Below, one piece after another: positions 1 to 6,581 of a stretch of DNA of 52,653 nt. The position numbers and the translations under genes are program-made. The stretch is from DASWTL01 sp035575925 (GTDB lineage: Bacteria > Bacteroidota > Bacteroidia > Sphingobacteriales > Sphingobacteriaceae), in the NCBI GenBank assembly GCA_035575925.1, contig DATLXK010000069.1:1-52653 (forward strand), in the 5' to 3' direction. Under the pieces are notes generated by a model that was not told the origin of the DNA, did no database searches, and saw only the letters and a program-made list of their open reading frames with translations. Each line of letters starts with the position of its first letter. The first letter of the stretch is position 1.

Positions 1-123
1 GAACAGGATGCAGTACCAATATCGGCAATCAAAAATAATCAGGATGCAGAATATTCAAATGAAAAATTACAGCTAAATTCGAACGATTACTACACAACTA
101 ATTCACAACTTTTGTCCAACTAA
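1..123 (+). CDS. 3' end of an unidentified gene (partial)
   Basis: Frame 1 is open from the window edge to a TAA at 121-123 and encodes 40 residues rich in Asn, Gln, Asp and Ser, with a short internal similarity (NQDAEYSNE after EQDAVPISA). The composition looks like the hydrophilic tail of a larger protein lying left of the window. It converges with the minus-strand DUF6933-like gene and overlaps its end by about 26 nt, which is unusual and lowers confidence. No family can be recognised from this fragment. Confidence 0.4.
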   Translation, partial: EQDAVPISAIKNNQDAEYSNEKLQLNSNDYYTTNSQLLSN

Positions 124-367
124 TAAGGGGTCGGTACAGTAAAAACAAATTCTCAAAGTCACTAAAGTCAGTCTTTTTGATTAGTGGAAAAAGCAAAACG
201 TAATAGGTCTTATTATTGATAAGTAGTAAGTACTTTTTTCTTTGATGAAAAAAAAGATGTCCGTTCCAATCGCCTATGTCATTTTGAACCGATTTGTCAG
301 AAATCGAGAGTTTTTTATTTCCTAAAAAGTCATCAAATTTTTTCGAGCAGAAGATTGTTGTCATGTT
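98..367 (-). CDS. DUF6933-like domain protein
   Basis: An 89-aa protein beginning MTTIFCSKK. The N-terminal motif TTIFCSKK..DFLG, the central DWNGHLFF and the LLINNKTYYVLLFPL strand are what I remember of the DUF6933 family, whose function is unknown. An upstream in-frame ATG at 430 would add 21 residues, but family members start at the MTTIF methionine and the extension runs into repeat-like intergenic DNA, so the internal start is preferred. It lies on the same strand as the next two accessory units, with an attC-like arm between it and its upstream neighbour, which suggests a cassette-type accessory gene. Confidence 0.65.
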   Translation of the reverse strand, partial: NMTTIFCSKKFDDFLGNKKLSISDKSVQNDIGDWNGHLFFHQRKKYLLLINNKTYYVLLFPLIKKTDFSDFENLFLLYRPLISWTKVVN

Positions 368-473
368 ACACTTGTACCAAACGAGTAGCGCTTTGCGAAG
401 ATGGCGGATAGAAAGCACTTCACTGTCCACCGAGCACTAAAGTAGTTAAAAAGTAGAAAAGGAACGAGATTCA

Positions 474-508
474 CGTTGCCGGGTATAATTTAAACCCTAG
501 AATGTTAG
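474..508 (-). repeat. Single arm of an attC-like repeat
   Basis: On the plus strand this reads GTTGCCGGGTATAATTTAAA followed by CCCTAGAATGTTAG. It aligns with the right arm of the complete element at 993-1119 (GGCATAACTTAAACCTGATG then TTAG). Both copies also share a CACTAAAGTA(G/A)TTAA block outside the arm (435-448 and about 1051-1064). I could not find a matching left arm, so this copy appears truncated or strongly diverged. It lies just downstream of the 149-aa gene. Confidence 0.5.
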
Positions 509-520
509 GGGTTGGCGTTT

Positions 521-970
521 TTAATTAACTCGCCAGGTTATTAAACGGTTAAGTCCTGTTTTTTCCAGCGTAATAAAGTCATGTTTGTTTAGCATACCAA
601 ATTTTTGATTCTGCGGCTCTAGTATTAATGGTAAAAATTCTCGCAGTACAATGACTTTAAAAAAGAAGAAATCAACCTTTGCTAATACTTTCACTTGTCC
701 AACTTTCTTAAATCCCAATTTTATTTCAATTAAGCTAAGTAGAAATTGTACTGCTGAAATCAAAGCGAGTAAAGCTACAACCTTTAAAAATTCTATAATA
801 AAAGATGCCAGGTCAATATATTTCACTAATGTTACAAACAGGATAAACACTGGTATAAAAAACAGGAGCATCTTCCATTTTCGAGACCTCAATTGTATTC
901 TAAATGAGTTCGAAAAGGTTAAGTCCATTTCTGAATCAGTCAATGGTGCCTTCTTAAATCTTGTGTCCAT
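521..970 (-). CDS. Small membrane protein of unknown function
   Basis: A 149-aa protein with two hydrophobic segments, roughly residues 34-51 and 56-80, separated by a short polar turn, and a C-terminal soluble part of about 60 residues. The charged N-terminus (RSRKWK just before the first segment) suggests a cytoplasmic N-terminus. The C-terminal part (KVLAKVDFFFFKVIVLREFLP) recalls the soluble part of YcxB-like proteins, but this is only an impression. It sits on the minus strand between two attC-like repeats in accessory DNA. Function unknown. Confidence 0.5.
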   Translation of the reverse strand: MDTRFKKAPLTDSEMDLTFSNSFRIQLRSRKWKMLLFFIPVFILFVTLVKYIDLASFIIEFLKVVALLALISAVQFLLSLIEIKLGFKKVGQVKVLAKVDFFFFKVIVLREFLPLILEPQNQKFGMLNKHDFITLEKTGLNRLITWRVN

Positions 971-992
971 GGTCGTATTTTATGCTTGCCCC

Positions 993-1119
993 TAACATTT
1001 TTCAGGTTTAAGTTGTGCCAGCATTAATAACGCTGTCGTTTGTCGCGTTTCACTAAAGTAATTAATAAGCATAACAGATTGAATAGCACGTTAGCCGGCA
1101 TAACTTAAACCTGATGTTA
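993..1119 (-). repeat. attC-like imperfect inverted repeat
   Basis: Left arm 993-1019 and right arm 1097-1119 are inverted repeats: GGC-C/T-AACTTAAACCTG pairs along its whole length, followed by TTA/TAAC ends, with a 4-nt bulge (AAAA) present only in the left arm. The arms enclose about 77 nt. Long imperfect arms, one-sided extrahelical bases and TAAC...GTTAG outer boxes are attC traits, although the core does not fit GTTRRRY strictly. It lies directly downstream of the retron reverse transcriptase gene, the position an attC site takes in a gene cassette. Confidence 0.6.
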
Positions 1120-1140
1120 GCGGTTCGTATCTTTTAGGAA

Positions 1141-1998
1141 TTATCTTTTTGGAAAGTTTGTTTTTCTTATATTATTCAAATAGTTAGTGTATGGTTTGCT
1201 TTCGGCATTTGTCACCAATTCCATTTCTGCTTTTTGTATTATTTTGTCAGGTGCATCAATTTTATTTAGAAAAACATCAATTCCAGTGATAGTTTGATTG
1301 CCCTTGTATTTAGTTTTTCGATGACTTAACTTAAAGTCATTAGATGTTACAATTGATAGAATATCGTTCAATAAGTGCCTGAAATCTTGTTGTGAGGAAA
1401 AGGTTAAGTCGTCCACATATCTTGTATATGTGATGTCGTGTTGGTTACATAAATTAATCAATTCCATATCTGTCGCGAGGAAGACAAGATTTGCTATATG
1501 AGTACTTGTAGGTGTTCCTTGAGGTAACTCGTACTTCCAAGTCGTCAGTTTCGTTAACCATGATGAAAAGTGTGGGGAAAAACCCAAGGTTAGGAATTCG
1601 TCGTAAACTCTTTGAGATGTAATGTTTGGGTAAAACTCTTGAAGATCAGTAGTAAATTGATATTTTTTCCCTTGATGAGGTTTAGCATTTGAAATATTGC
1701 TTCGCCTTTTTACCCCGCCATGAACACAATCAGGCAATGGAATAGGGGCTAAGATTTTATCCTTAATCCTTTTTTGAATTTTCTTAAGTTCCTTAAGAGA
1801 AGGTCGGATTGTTCTTTCCTTGATAGTCCCATCGAGATATCGCTTGAATTCACCTGTCTTTTTATCTATCTTCTTCTCAATCCATTCTCTATAATAGCTG
1901 CCAATGTTTGAAACAATTTGTTCAATCTCCAGAGGCTTAAAGCCTATTATAGAGCATAGCTTTTTTAACTCATTAATTTTATACTGGGAAGAATTCAT
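1141..1998 (-). CDS. Retron-type reverse transcriptase
   Basis: A 285-aa reverse transcriptase. Visible motifs are the catalytic Asp of motif A in FTTDLQEFYP (D118), ELPQGTPTS (159-165) of motif B, the active-site YVDD (194-197), and the two marks that separate retron enzymes from other bacterial RTs: NAxxH as NAKPH (104-108) and the VTG-type motif as ITG (237-239). By family knowledge it primes from a 2'-OH in its own ncRNA and makes msDNA. The length is near the retron norm of about 300 aa. The start overlaps the XRE gene by 20 nt, so the two are translationally linked. A candidate ncRNA lies upstream at 2675-2834. No fused effector domain is present. Confidence 0.9.
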   Translation of the reverse strand: MNSSQYKINELKKLCSIIGFKPLEIEQIVSNIGSYYREWIEKKIDKKTGEFKRYLDGTIKERTIRPSLKELKKIQKRIKDKILAPIPLPDCVHGGVKRRSNISNAKPHQGKKYQFTTDLQEFYPNITSQRVYDEFLTLGFSPHFSSWLTKLTTWKYELPQGTPTSTHIANLVFLATDMELINLCNQHDITYTRYVDDLTFSSQQDFRHLLNDILSIVTSNDFKLSHRKTKYKGNQTITGIDVFLNKIDAPDKIIQKAEMELVTNAESKPYTNYLNNIRKTNFPKR

Positions 1999-2269
1999 CT
2001 ACAACCGATTTAACTGAAAGACTAATATCCTTAAATGCCTGTCGTTTATTAGATTGAATATCGTCCTTTGTCATAGACAAGAAGAATAAAATTGGCAAGG
2101 GCATATTTAGTTTTTCGCTGATAACCTTTAAGGTTGATAGATTAGGTTCCTTTAAATTCCCTTCAATTTGTGAAAGGTAAGTCTGGGTAATACCACTTAA
2201 TGAAGCAAACTCACTTTGAGTAAGCCCTTTTTGCTTTCTAATATTTTTAATAATACTTCCTAAATCCAT
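1979..2269 (-). CDS. XRE-family HTH regulator of the retron operon
   Basis: A 96-aa protein with an N-terminal Cro/C1-type helix-turn-helix: IIKNIRKQKGLTQSEFASLSG, then ITQTYLSQIE and NLKEPNLSTLKVISEKLNMP (about residues 6-58). The C-terminal 35 residues are unassigned. It overlaps the RT start by 20 nt and follows the 77-aa gene by 57 nt. XRE proteins accompany certain retrons (type VI in the Mestre classification, as I recall), where they may be regulator, antitoxin or effector. A 14-bp palindrome at 2637-2650 is a possible operator. Confidence 0.85.
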   Translation of the reverse strand: MDLGSIIKNIRKQKGLTQSEFASLSGITQTYLSQIEGNLKEPNLSTLKVISEKLNMPLPILFFLSMTKDDIQSNKRQAFKDISLSVKSVVDEFFPV

Positions 2270-2326
2270 AATGATGGCGAATGAAAAATTTAAGGAGTGC
2301 TCGGGTTTAATTCAACATCTTAAAGG

Positions 2327-2560
2327 TTAAGCATCTGTTTTCAAACGAAAAATAGGATCAATCAATTCAACTACTAAAGCAAATTCATATAGAATTTGTT
2401 GGTTCGTCTTGCCTTTTTTCCGTTTCAGAATACGAAGCCTCTCAATTGCCTCATACAAGACAAAATTGTCTTGTTCCGAAAGAGAACACTGGCTCTCTGT
2501 GATAGCTTCAATACAACGTATGAAGTTATCAATGCTTTGATTTTGTTTTAATCTACTCAT
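2327..2560 (-). CDS. Small retron-associated protein, function unknown
   Basis: A 77-aa mainly alpha-helical, charged protein (SRLKQNQSIDNFIRCIEAI, then NFVLYEAIERLRILKRKKGK). It has no signal peptide or membrane segment and matches no family I recognise. It lies between the candidate ncRNA and the XRE gene in one minus-strand operon, the place where accessory or effector genes of multi-gene retrons are found. It may be the toxic partner or a regulator. The ATG start follows a run of A residues, without a clear Shine-Dalgarno sequence. Confidence 0.6.
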   Translation of the reverse strand: MSRLKQNQSIDNFIRCIEAITESQCSLSEQDNFVLYEAIERLRILKRKKGKTNQQILYEFALVVELIDPIFRLKTDA

Positions 2561-2636
2561 AATACTTGTTTTTAAAAAACAACGACATGCTGTTCCTGCT
2601 TTTTTGCAGCAACGTCTTAGTAAAATGAGTTTATTA

Positions 2637-2650
2637 AAGTTTATAAACTT
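2637..2650. promoter_or_regulatory. Perfect 14-bp palindrome, possible operator
   Basis: AAGTTTATAAACTT is its own reverse complement, and the symmetry extends imperfectly into ATTA/TAAT on both sides. It lies between the proposed ncRNA and the 77-aa gene of the retron operon. XRE repressors usually bind short palindromes next to their own operon, so this is a candidate site for the protein encoded at 1979-2269. That role is inference from symmetry and position only. Confidence 0.4.
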
Positions 2651-2674
2651 AATGTGTAAACAATGTTCTCAGAC

Positions 2675-2834
2675 ACTCACTTAAAATTCCTGCTATAATT
2701 AATAATAACATGATAACGGAATGAACAACCATCATCTTCACAATCATCCTCAACGTGGTCGTGGTTGATCGTGAATATTAATGAGTTCCGCTAAATTACC
2801 CGCTAGGGTTGCCGTTTAAGACAGTCAAGTGAAC
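2675..2834 (-). ncRNA. Candidate retron ncRNA (msr-msd)
   Basis: Reading the minus strand, GTTCACTTGA (2834-2825) can pair with TTAAGTGAGT (2684-2675), counting three wobbles, as an a1/a2 duplex enclosing about 160 nt. Inside are a small hairpin ACCC-TAGC-GGGT (2809-2798), an 8-bp stem TAGCGGAA/TTCCGTTA (2793-2786 with 2721-2714), and a long hairpin beginning TTCAC and ending GTGAA (2775-2737). The two UAGC boxes recall the AGC context of the branching G in known msr RNAs. Position upstream of the RT operon and size fit a retron ncRNA. Folding was done by eye, so the ends are approximate. Confidence 0.55.
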
Positions 2835-2885
2835 CCCATTAAGAGCATAAACATCAAAACATTTTTTCAAAGAACTATTATGAAA

Positions 2886-2893
2886 CAAATATA
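2886..2893 (-). promoter_or_regulatory. Possible promoter -7 box for the retron operon
   Basis: The minus strand reads TATATTTG, a full match to the Bacteroidota -7 consensus TAnnTTTG. Transcription would begin near 2880, about 45 nt before the proposed ncRNA, and run through the three protein genes. I did not find a convincing -33 TTTG at the expected spacing. Confidence 0.4.
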
Positions 2894-3197
2894 GAATAAA
2901 TATTACTGGTAGTTAATAATAATTAAAATATTTTTCAACATTTACGGCATACTTAAAAATTTGAGGCTTTAGCTTTGTGACTTCGACTTACTTGATAGGC
3001 CAATATTTGCGCTTATGGTCCGGTTATTATGATCTGGAGTAAGATCTCGTTGGTATGACCGCCAACTCCTAGATATAATTATTTAGATTCTCAGTAGCTT
3101 TAGTAAAATAAAAAATAGGGTCATGATGTGTACATGTGAAGGCTCGGTTATAATGCTGAGAACTTACCAGTATTTTCTGTAGCTTCGATAAAACGCT
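2894..3197. other. Intergenic DNA between retron and ebo region
   Basis: About 300 nt without an open frame. It holds a degenerate direct repeat: TTCTCAGTAGCTTTAGTAAA near 3090 and TTTTCTGTAGCTTCGATAAA near 3172. Each copy contains a -7-like box (TAGCTTTA, TAGCTTCG). The second, at 3180-3187, lies 10 nt before the first gene of the ebo region and may be its promoter. No further attC-like arm was seen at this right border of the retron unit. Confidence 0.4.
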
Positions 3198-3575
3198 ATG
3201 ATCCTAATCCTTCTAAATATTATTTTCTTCCTGTCATTCGTGGGATTTGCTTATGTTAATGCAAACGATAAAGATTCCTGGCTTTGGGTTCCTATTTATG
3301 CTTCAGCTGCAATTTGCTGCGGGTTAGTAGCTTTCGGCAAATATTATCCCGCAGTATATCTGCTATTGATTATTTTTTACGTTATATATGCAATTATTCT
3401 TTTTTTCGCTAAAGATGGTGTGCGTGACTGGATAGTAAAATATAAAAAACCAAGTATTGTTGAGAGTATGCAGGCTACTAAACCCTATATTGAAAAGACG
3501 AGGGAGTTTTTTGGGTTATTAATTATTTCAGTTGCCTTGTTGATTAATTATTTGGCGGTTCAGCAACTTCTCTAA
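3198..3575 (+). CDS. TMEM220-like membrane protein
   Basis: A 125-aa protein with four hydrophobic segments, about residues 2-18, 29-46, 49-69 and 103-122. The pattern FAYVNANDKDSWLWVPIY and later FFAKDGVRDW resembles the transmembrane 220 (TMEM220) family, whose function is unknown. Its TAA shares one base with the ATG of eboA, so the two genes are translationally coupled. Location next to eboA suggests it works with the Ebo proteins at the membrane, but that is inference. Confidence 0.75.
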   Translation: MILILLNIIFFLSFVGFAYVNANDKDSWLWVPIYASAAICCGLVAFGKYYPAVYLLLIIFYVIYAIILFFAKDGVRDWIVKYKKPSIVESMQATKPYIEKTREFFGLLIISVALLINYLAVQQLL

Positions 3576-4441
3576 TGATGTATTCCTTTGATATCACAAA
3601 GTTAAATGAATTAATTTCAGCTATAATTAGGGCAAACGTTACCATTGACGCCATGAACTGGCTGAAAAGATCAGTAGTTGACCAAAACAGTATTTCCGGA
3701 TTTAACTTATCATTTGCTGCCCTGCCCAAAAAGTCTGGAAAAGCTGTTTTAGATATTACCAATGCTCAAATTAAAGAATGCTTGGCTATTCGCCCCGGCT
3801 TCCTGGTTGAAGAATGGACTACAGACAGGTTATGCAGAGTGTGGTTTTTAATGCAAACCGATGCCTCTGAAAAAGATAACTACTTTAGGAAAATCGATAA
3901 TTTATTTCTTTCAGCAGAAATGAATGAACAGGTGGCTTTATATTCTTCTTTGCCTGTACTGGCCTACCCGGAAATATGGATTAAGCGTTGTGCTGAAGGC
4001 ATCAGAAGTAATATAGATTCGGTTTTAGAATCGATTATGTATTTTAATTCTTATCCTGCTGAAAATTTGGAAGAACCGGCCTGGAATCAAATGATTCTTA
4101 AAGCTTTTTTCACCAACAAAAAAGTGGAAAGAATTGCTGGCCTTGATCTGAGGGCAAATAATGAACTGGCGCACATCTTATCTGAGTATGCAAAAGAGCG
4201 ATGGGCAGCAGGTCGCATGGTAAATCCGATGCTGTGGAGATTAGTAGGAAAATTCATAGATGAGCAACTTTTAAGTAATCTGACGCAGGGATTGGAAACC
4301 CGTGATGAAACAGAAAAAAAAGCGATGGTTCTAGCTCTTTCTGAATCGTCCTACGGGCCGGCTAAAAAGTTATTAGAAGATCCAAAATTAAAGGCACTGG
4401 TTAGCCATTCTTTAAGTTGGGAAAGTTTTGAAACTGTTTGA
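3575..4441 (+). CDS. eboA: EboA-type protein
   Basis: A 288-aa soluble, mostly helical protein with no signal peptide. The assignment to EboA rests on its general features (aromatic-rich WxxxR and Trp-containing helices, the stretch YNSYPAENLEEPAWNQMILKA-like near residues 170-190) and mainly on its place as the first gene before eboB-F. EboA is a cluster-specific protein of unknown biochemistry. In cyanobacteria the ebo cluster is needed to move the indolic scytonemin precursor to the periplasm. The start overlaps the stop of the TMEM220-like gene. A 188-nt palindromic repeat separates it from eboB, so transcription may be modulated there. Confidence 0.8.
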   Translation: MMYSFDITKLNELISAIIRANVTIDAMNWLKRSVVDQNSISGFNLSFAALPKKSGKAVLDITNAQIKECLAIRPGFLVEEWTTDRLCRVWFLMQTDASEKDNYFRKIDNLFLSAEMNEQVALYSSLPVLAYPEIWIKRCAEGIRSNIDSVLESIMYFNSYPAENLEEPAWNQMILKAFFTNKKVERIAGLDLRANNELAHILSEYAKERWAAGRMVNPMLWRLVGKFIDEQLLSNLTQGLETRDETEKKAMVLALSESSYGPAKKLLEDPKLKALVSHSLSWESFETV

Positions 4442-4453
4442 TAAATTAAGTAT

Positions 4454-4641
4454 TATTAACCTGAGTTCGATTAATATTTATAAACGAGTCGGGTTTTTAA
4501 GGTAGCAGGTGCGTTAACGATGGAAGCGGCATCTTTTTTGGCTTCTTCGGCCAAAAAAATACAGCGGACAGCGTGTTAAAACGCCCAAATTATTAACAAA
4601 AACAAGTTTTCAACTTATTATAAATCGAACTGAGGTTATTA
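4454..4641. repeat. Structured palindromic intergenic repeat (REP/MITE-like)
   Basis: The outer arms 4454-4483 and 4618-4641 are inverted repeats (CTGAGTTCGATT against AATCGAACTGAG, followed by TTTATAA/TTATAAA). Inside are nested partial repeats: GGTGCGTTAAC against GTTAAAACGCCC, and a hairpin TTTTTTGGC/GCCAAAAAA around 4535-4560. No coding frame fits. The layout is that of a non-autonomous palindromic element inserted between eboA and eboB. I recall similar GATGGAAGCGGCATC-type repeats from other sphingobacteria, but that needs checking by search. Confidence 0.6.
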
Positions 4642-4650
4642 AAAATAAAC

Positions 4651-5637
4651 ATGTGTTGCAGCGATTCTCTGGAAAATAAAAAGGTACCCGAAGCACAACC
4701 GGATTCTTTTAATATGGAAGTAATAAAAGGTATGCGGTTTTTTGATCCGCATGTACACATGACTTCACGCACTACTGATGATTATCAGGCGATGGCTGAT
4801 GCGGGTATAATTGCGCTGATTGAGCCTGCATTCTGGTTGGGGCAGCCACGTACCGGTTTGGCAAGTTTCCGTGATTATTACAGCAGTTTAATTGGCTGGG
4901 AACGGTTTCGTTCTTCACAGTTTGGAATCAAGCATTATTGCACTATTGGCCTTAATTCGAGGGAAGCAAATAATGAAAGCCTGGCAGAAGAGGTAATGGA
5001 ATTGCTGCCACTGTTTATTTATAAGGAGGGTGTGGTAGGGATTGGCGAAATAGGATTTGATGATCAAACCCCGGCAGAAGAAAAATATTATCGCCTGCAA
5101 CTGGAGCTGGCAAAAGAGGCCGGATTACCAGTGCAGATTCATACACCCCACAGAGATAAAAAAAGGGGAACACTGCGTAGTATGGAAATAGCCATGGAAC
5201 ATGGAATCGATCCGTCTATGGTTATTGTAGACCACAATAATGAAGAAACTATTAAGGATGTTCTTGATGGTGGTTTTTGGGCGGCTTTTACTATTTATCC
5301 ATTTACAAAAATGGGAAATGAACGCATGGTGGAGATTACTAAACAATATGGTGCTGAACGTATCATGGTTAATTCGGCAGCTGATTGGGGTATTAGCGAT
5401 CCTTTAGCAGTGCCTAAAACAGCAGCATTGATGAAGCTTAATGGAATTAGTGTTCAGGATATTGAATTACTAACCTATCGCAATGCTATTACTGCATTTG
5501 CACAAAGCGGCCAGATTGATGAAGCGGATTTTGCCAGCGTAAAAAGTGTAGATCAGAGCGGAAAATTTGAAGGTAATACTATTCTTCGGGGCGGACAGCA
5601 GCCTCGGATTGATAAATCATCTATCATTATAAACTAG
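4651..5637 (+). CDS. eboB: TatD-family hydrolase, EboB
   Basis: A 328-aa metal-dependent TIM-barrel hydrolase. Metal-ligand motifs visible are FDPHVHM (HxH, about residue 32-38), GEIGFDDQ (Glu), PVQIHTPH, VIVDHNNEE and a late NSAADWG (Asp). This matches the TatD-type enzyme second in ebo clusters. An alternative start at Met22 (MEVIKGMRFFDPHVHM) would remove an N-terminus that is poorly conserved in appearance and contains a Cys pair. The gene follows the palindromic repeat by 9 nt, and its stop is 4 nt before eboC. Confidence 0.85.
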   Translation: MCCSDSLENKKVPEAQPDSFNMEVIKGMRFFDPHVHMTSRTTDDYQAMADAGIIALIEPAFWLGQPRTGLASFRDYYSSLIGWERFRSSQFGIKHYCTIGLNSREANNESLAEEVMELLPLFIYKEGVVGIGEIGFDDQTPAEEKYYRLQLELAKEAGLPVQIHTPHRDKKRGTLRSMEIAMEHGIDPSMVIVDHNNEETIKDVLDGGFWAAFTIYPFTKMGNERMVEITKQYGAERIMVNSAADWGISDPLAVPKTAALMKLNGISVQDIELLTYRNAITAFAQSGQIDEADFASVKSVDQSGKFEGNTILRGGQQPRIDKSSIIIN

Positions 5638-5641
5638 TATT

Positions 5642-6532
5642 TTGAACAAGTTAATCGGTTACTTACGTCTTATGCGCCCGGCTAATATAGTTACCTCCAT
5701 AGCTGATGTACTAGCCGGGATTGCTATTTCAGGTATTCTTTCAAATGAGTTGTTTAGTTCAGATTATCTTTTGCCAATCATTTTTTTATGTCTTTCCACC
5801 GCATGCTTATATGGTGGCGGAGTAGTTTTTAATGATGTTTTTGATGCTGATCTGGATAAAATTGAACGACCTGAACGTGCGATACCCAGTGGTATGATTG
5901 GTCTGAAGCAGGCTGCTATCCTGGGTAGTGTTTTATTAATAACAGGGATCGTATTAGCATTAGTCAGTAGTTGGATTTCATGTTTATTAGCCTTCCTTAT
6001 TGCTTTTTTTGCCCTTACATACAATAAATGGGGTAAGCACAATGCACTACTGGGCCCTTTAAATATGGGTATGTGCCGGGGATTAAACCTCCTCCTGGGT
6101 ATTAGTATTCTTTCAACAGCTCTTAACGAATGGTTTTTCCTTGGTGCCATTCCTGTTATTTATATTTATTCAATCACCATGATTAGCAGGGGCGAGGTAC
6201 ATGGCGGCAATCGAAGCAATTTATACATGGCTTCATTCCTATATTTAATGGTTATTGGCTCTGTTTTGTATTTTTCATTCATCCGTGAAAAGCTTCCTTT
6301 AACATTGATTTTTATGATGCCGTTTTTCTGGATGATTTTTAAGCCATTAATAAAAGCCATTAAAGATCCTGTTGGAAAAAACATTGGGCAGGCCGTAAAG
6401 GCAGGCGTTATTTCGCTTATATTACTGGATGCTGCCTGGGCTGCTACATTCAGTTCTTTTTATTTGGCTTTTATAATCGCTTGTTTATTACCCGTATCCA
6501 TTTTGCTGGCAAAAGCGTTTGCAGTTACATAA
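5642..6532 (+). CDS. eboC: UbiA-like prenyltransferase, EboC
   Basis: A 296-aa polytopic membrane protein of the UbiA superfamily, with a TTG start. The first Asp-rich motif is FNDVFDADLDKIERPERAIPSG (NDxxDxxxD, about residues 63-85). The second, weaker region is around YSITMISRGEVHGGNR. About eight hydrophobic segments are seen. UbiA enzymes transfer prenyl chains to aromatic or polar acceptors. In the ebo cluster the acceptor is not known. It sits tightly between eboB (4 nt) and eboD. Confidence 0.85.
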   Translation: MNKLIGYLRLMRPANIVTSIADVLAGIAISGILSNELFSSDYLLPIIFLCLSTACLYGGGVVFNDVFDADLDKIERPERAIPSGMIGLKQAAILGSVLLITGIVLALVSSWISCLLAFLIAFFALTYNKWGKHNALLGPLNMGMCRGLNLLLGISILSTALNEWFFLGAIPVIYIYSITMISRGEVHGGNRSNLYMASFLYLMVIGSVLYFSFIREKLPLTLIFMMPFFWMIFKPLIKAIKDPVGKNIGQAVKAGVISLILLDAAWAATFSSFYLAFIIACLLPVSILLAKAFAVT

Positions 6533-6545
6533 ATATATATCTTTG
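6518..6545 (+). promoter_or_regulatory. Possible internal promoter before eboD
   Basis: TTTG (6518-6521) and TATCTTTG (6538-6545) are separated by 16 nt, a good match to the Bacteroidota -33/-7 promoter. It overlaps the end of eboC and lies 36 nt before the eboD start, so eboD and eboE could be transcribed separately from eboABC. Confidence 0.45.
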
Positions 6546-6581
6546 CATAAACCGTCACTGTCTTTTTGACGATCCTGTTGT

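Noticed and set aside
651..995. Plus-strand frame of 114 codons opposite the 149-aa membrane protein
   Set aside because: It is antisense to a better supported gene, runs into the attC-like repeat and has no recognisable domain.
2721..2768. His-rich 15-residue plus-strand micro-ORF MNNHHLHNHPQRGRG
   Set aside because: It overlaps the strong hairpin of the proposed retron RNA on the opposite strand, and the His-rich look follows from that hairpin sequence. No SD or gene context supports translation.
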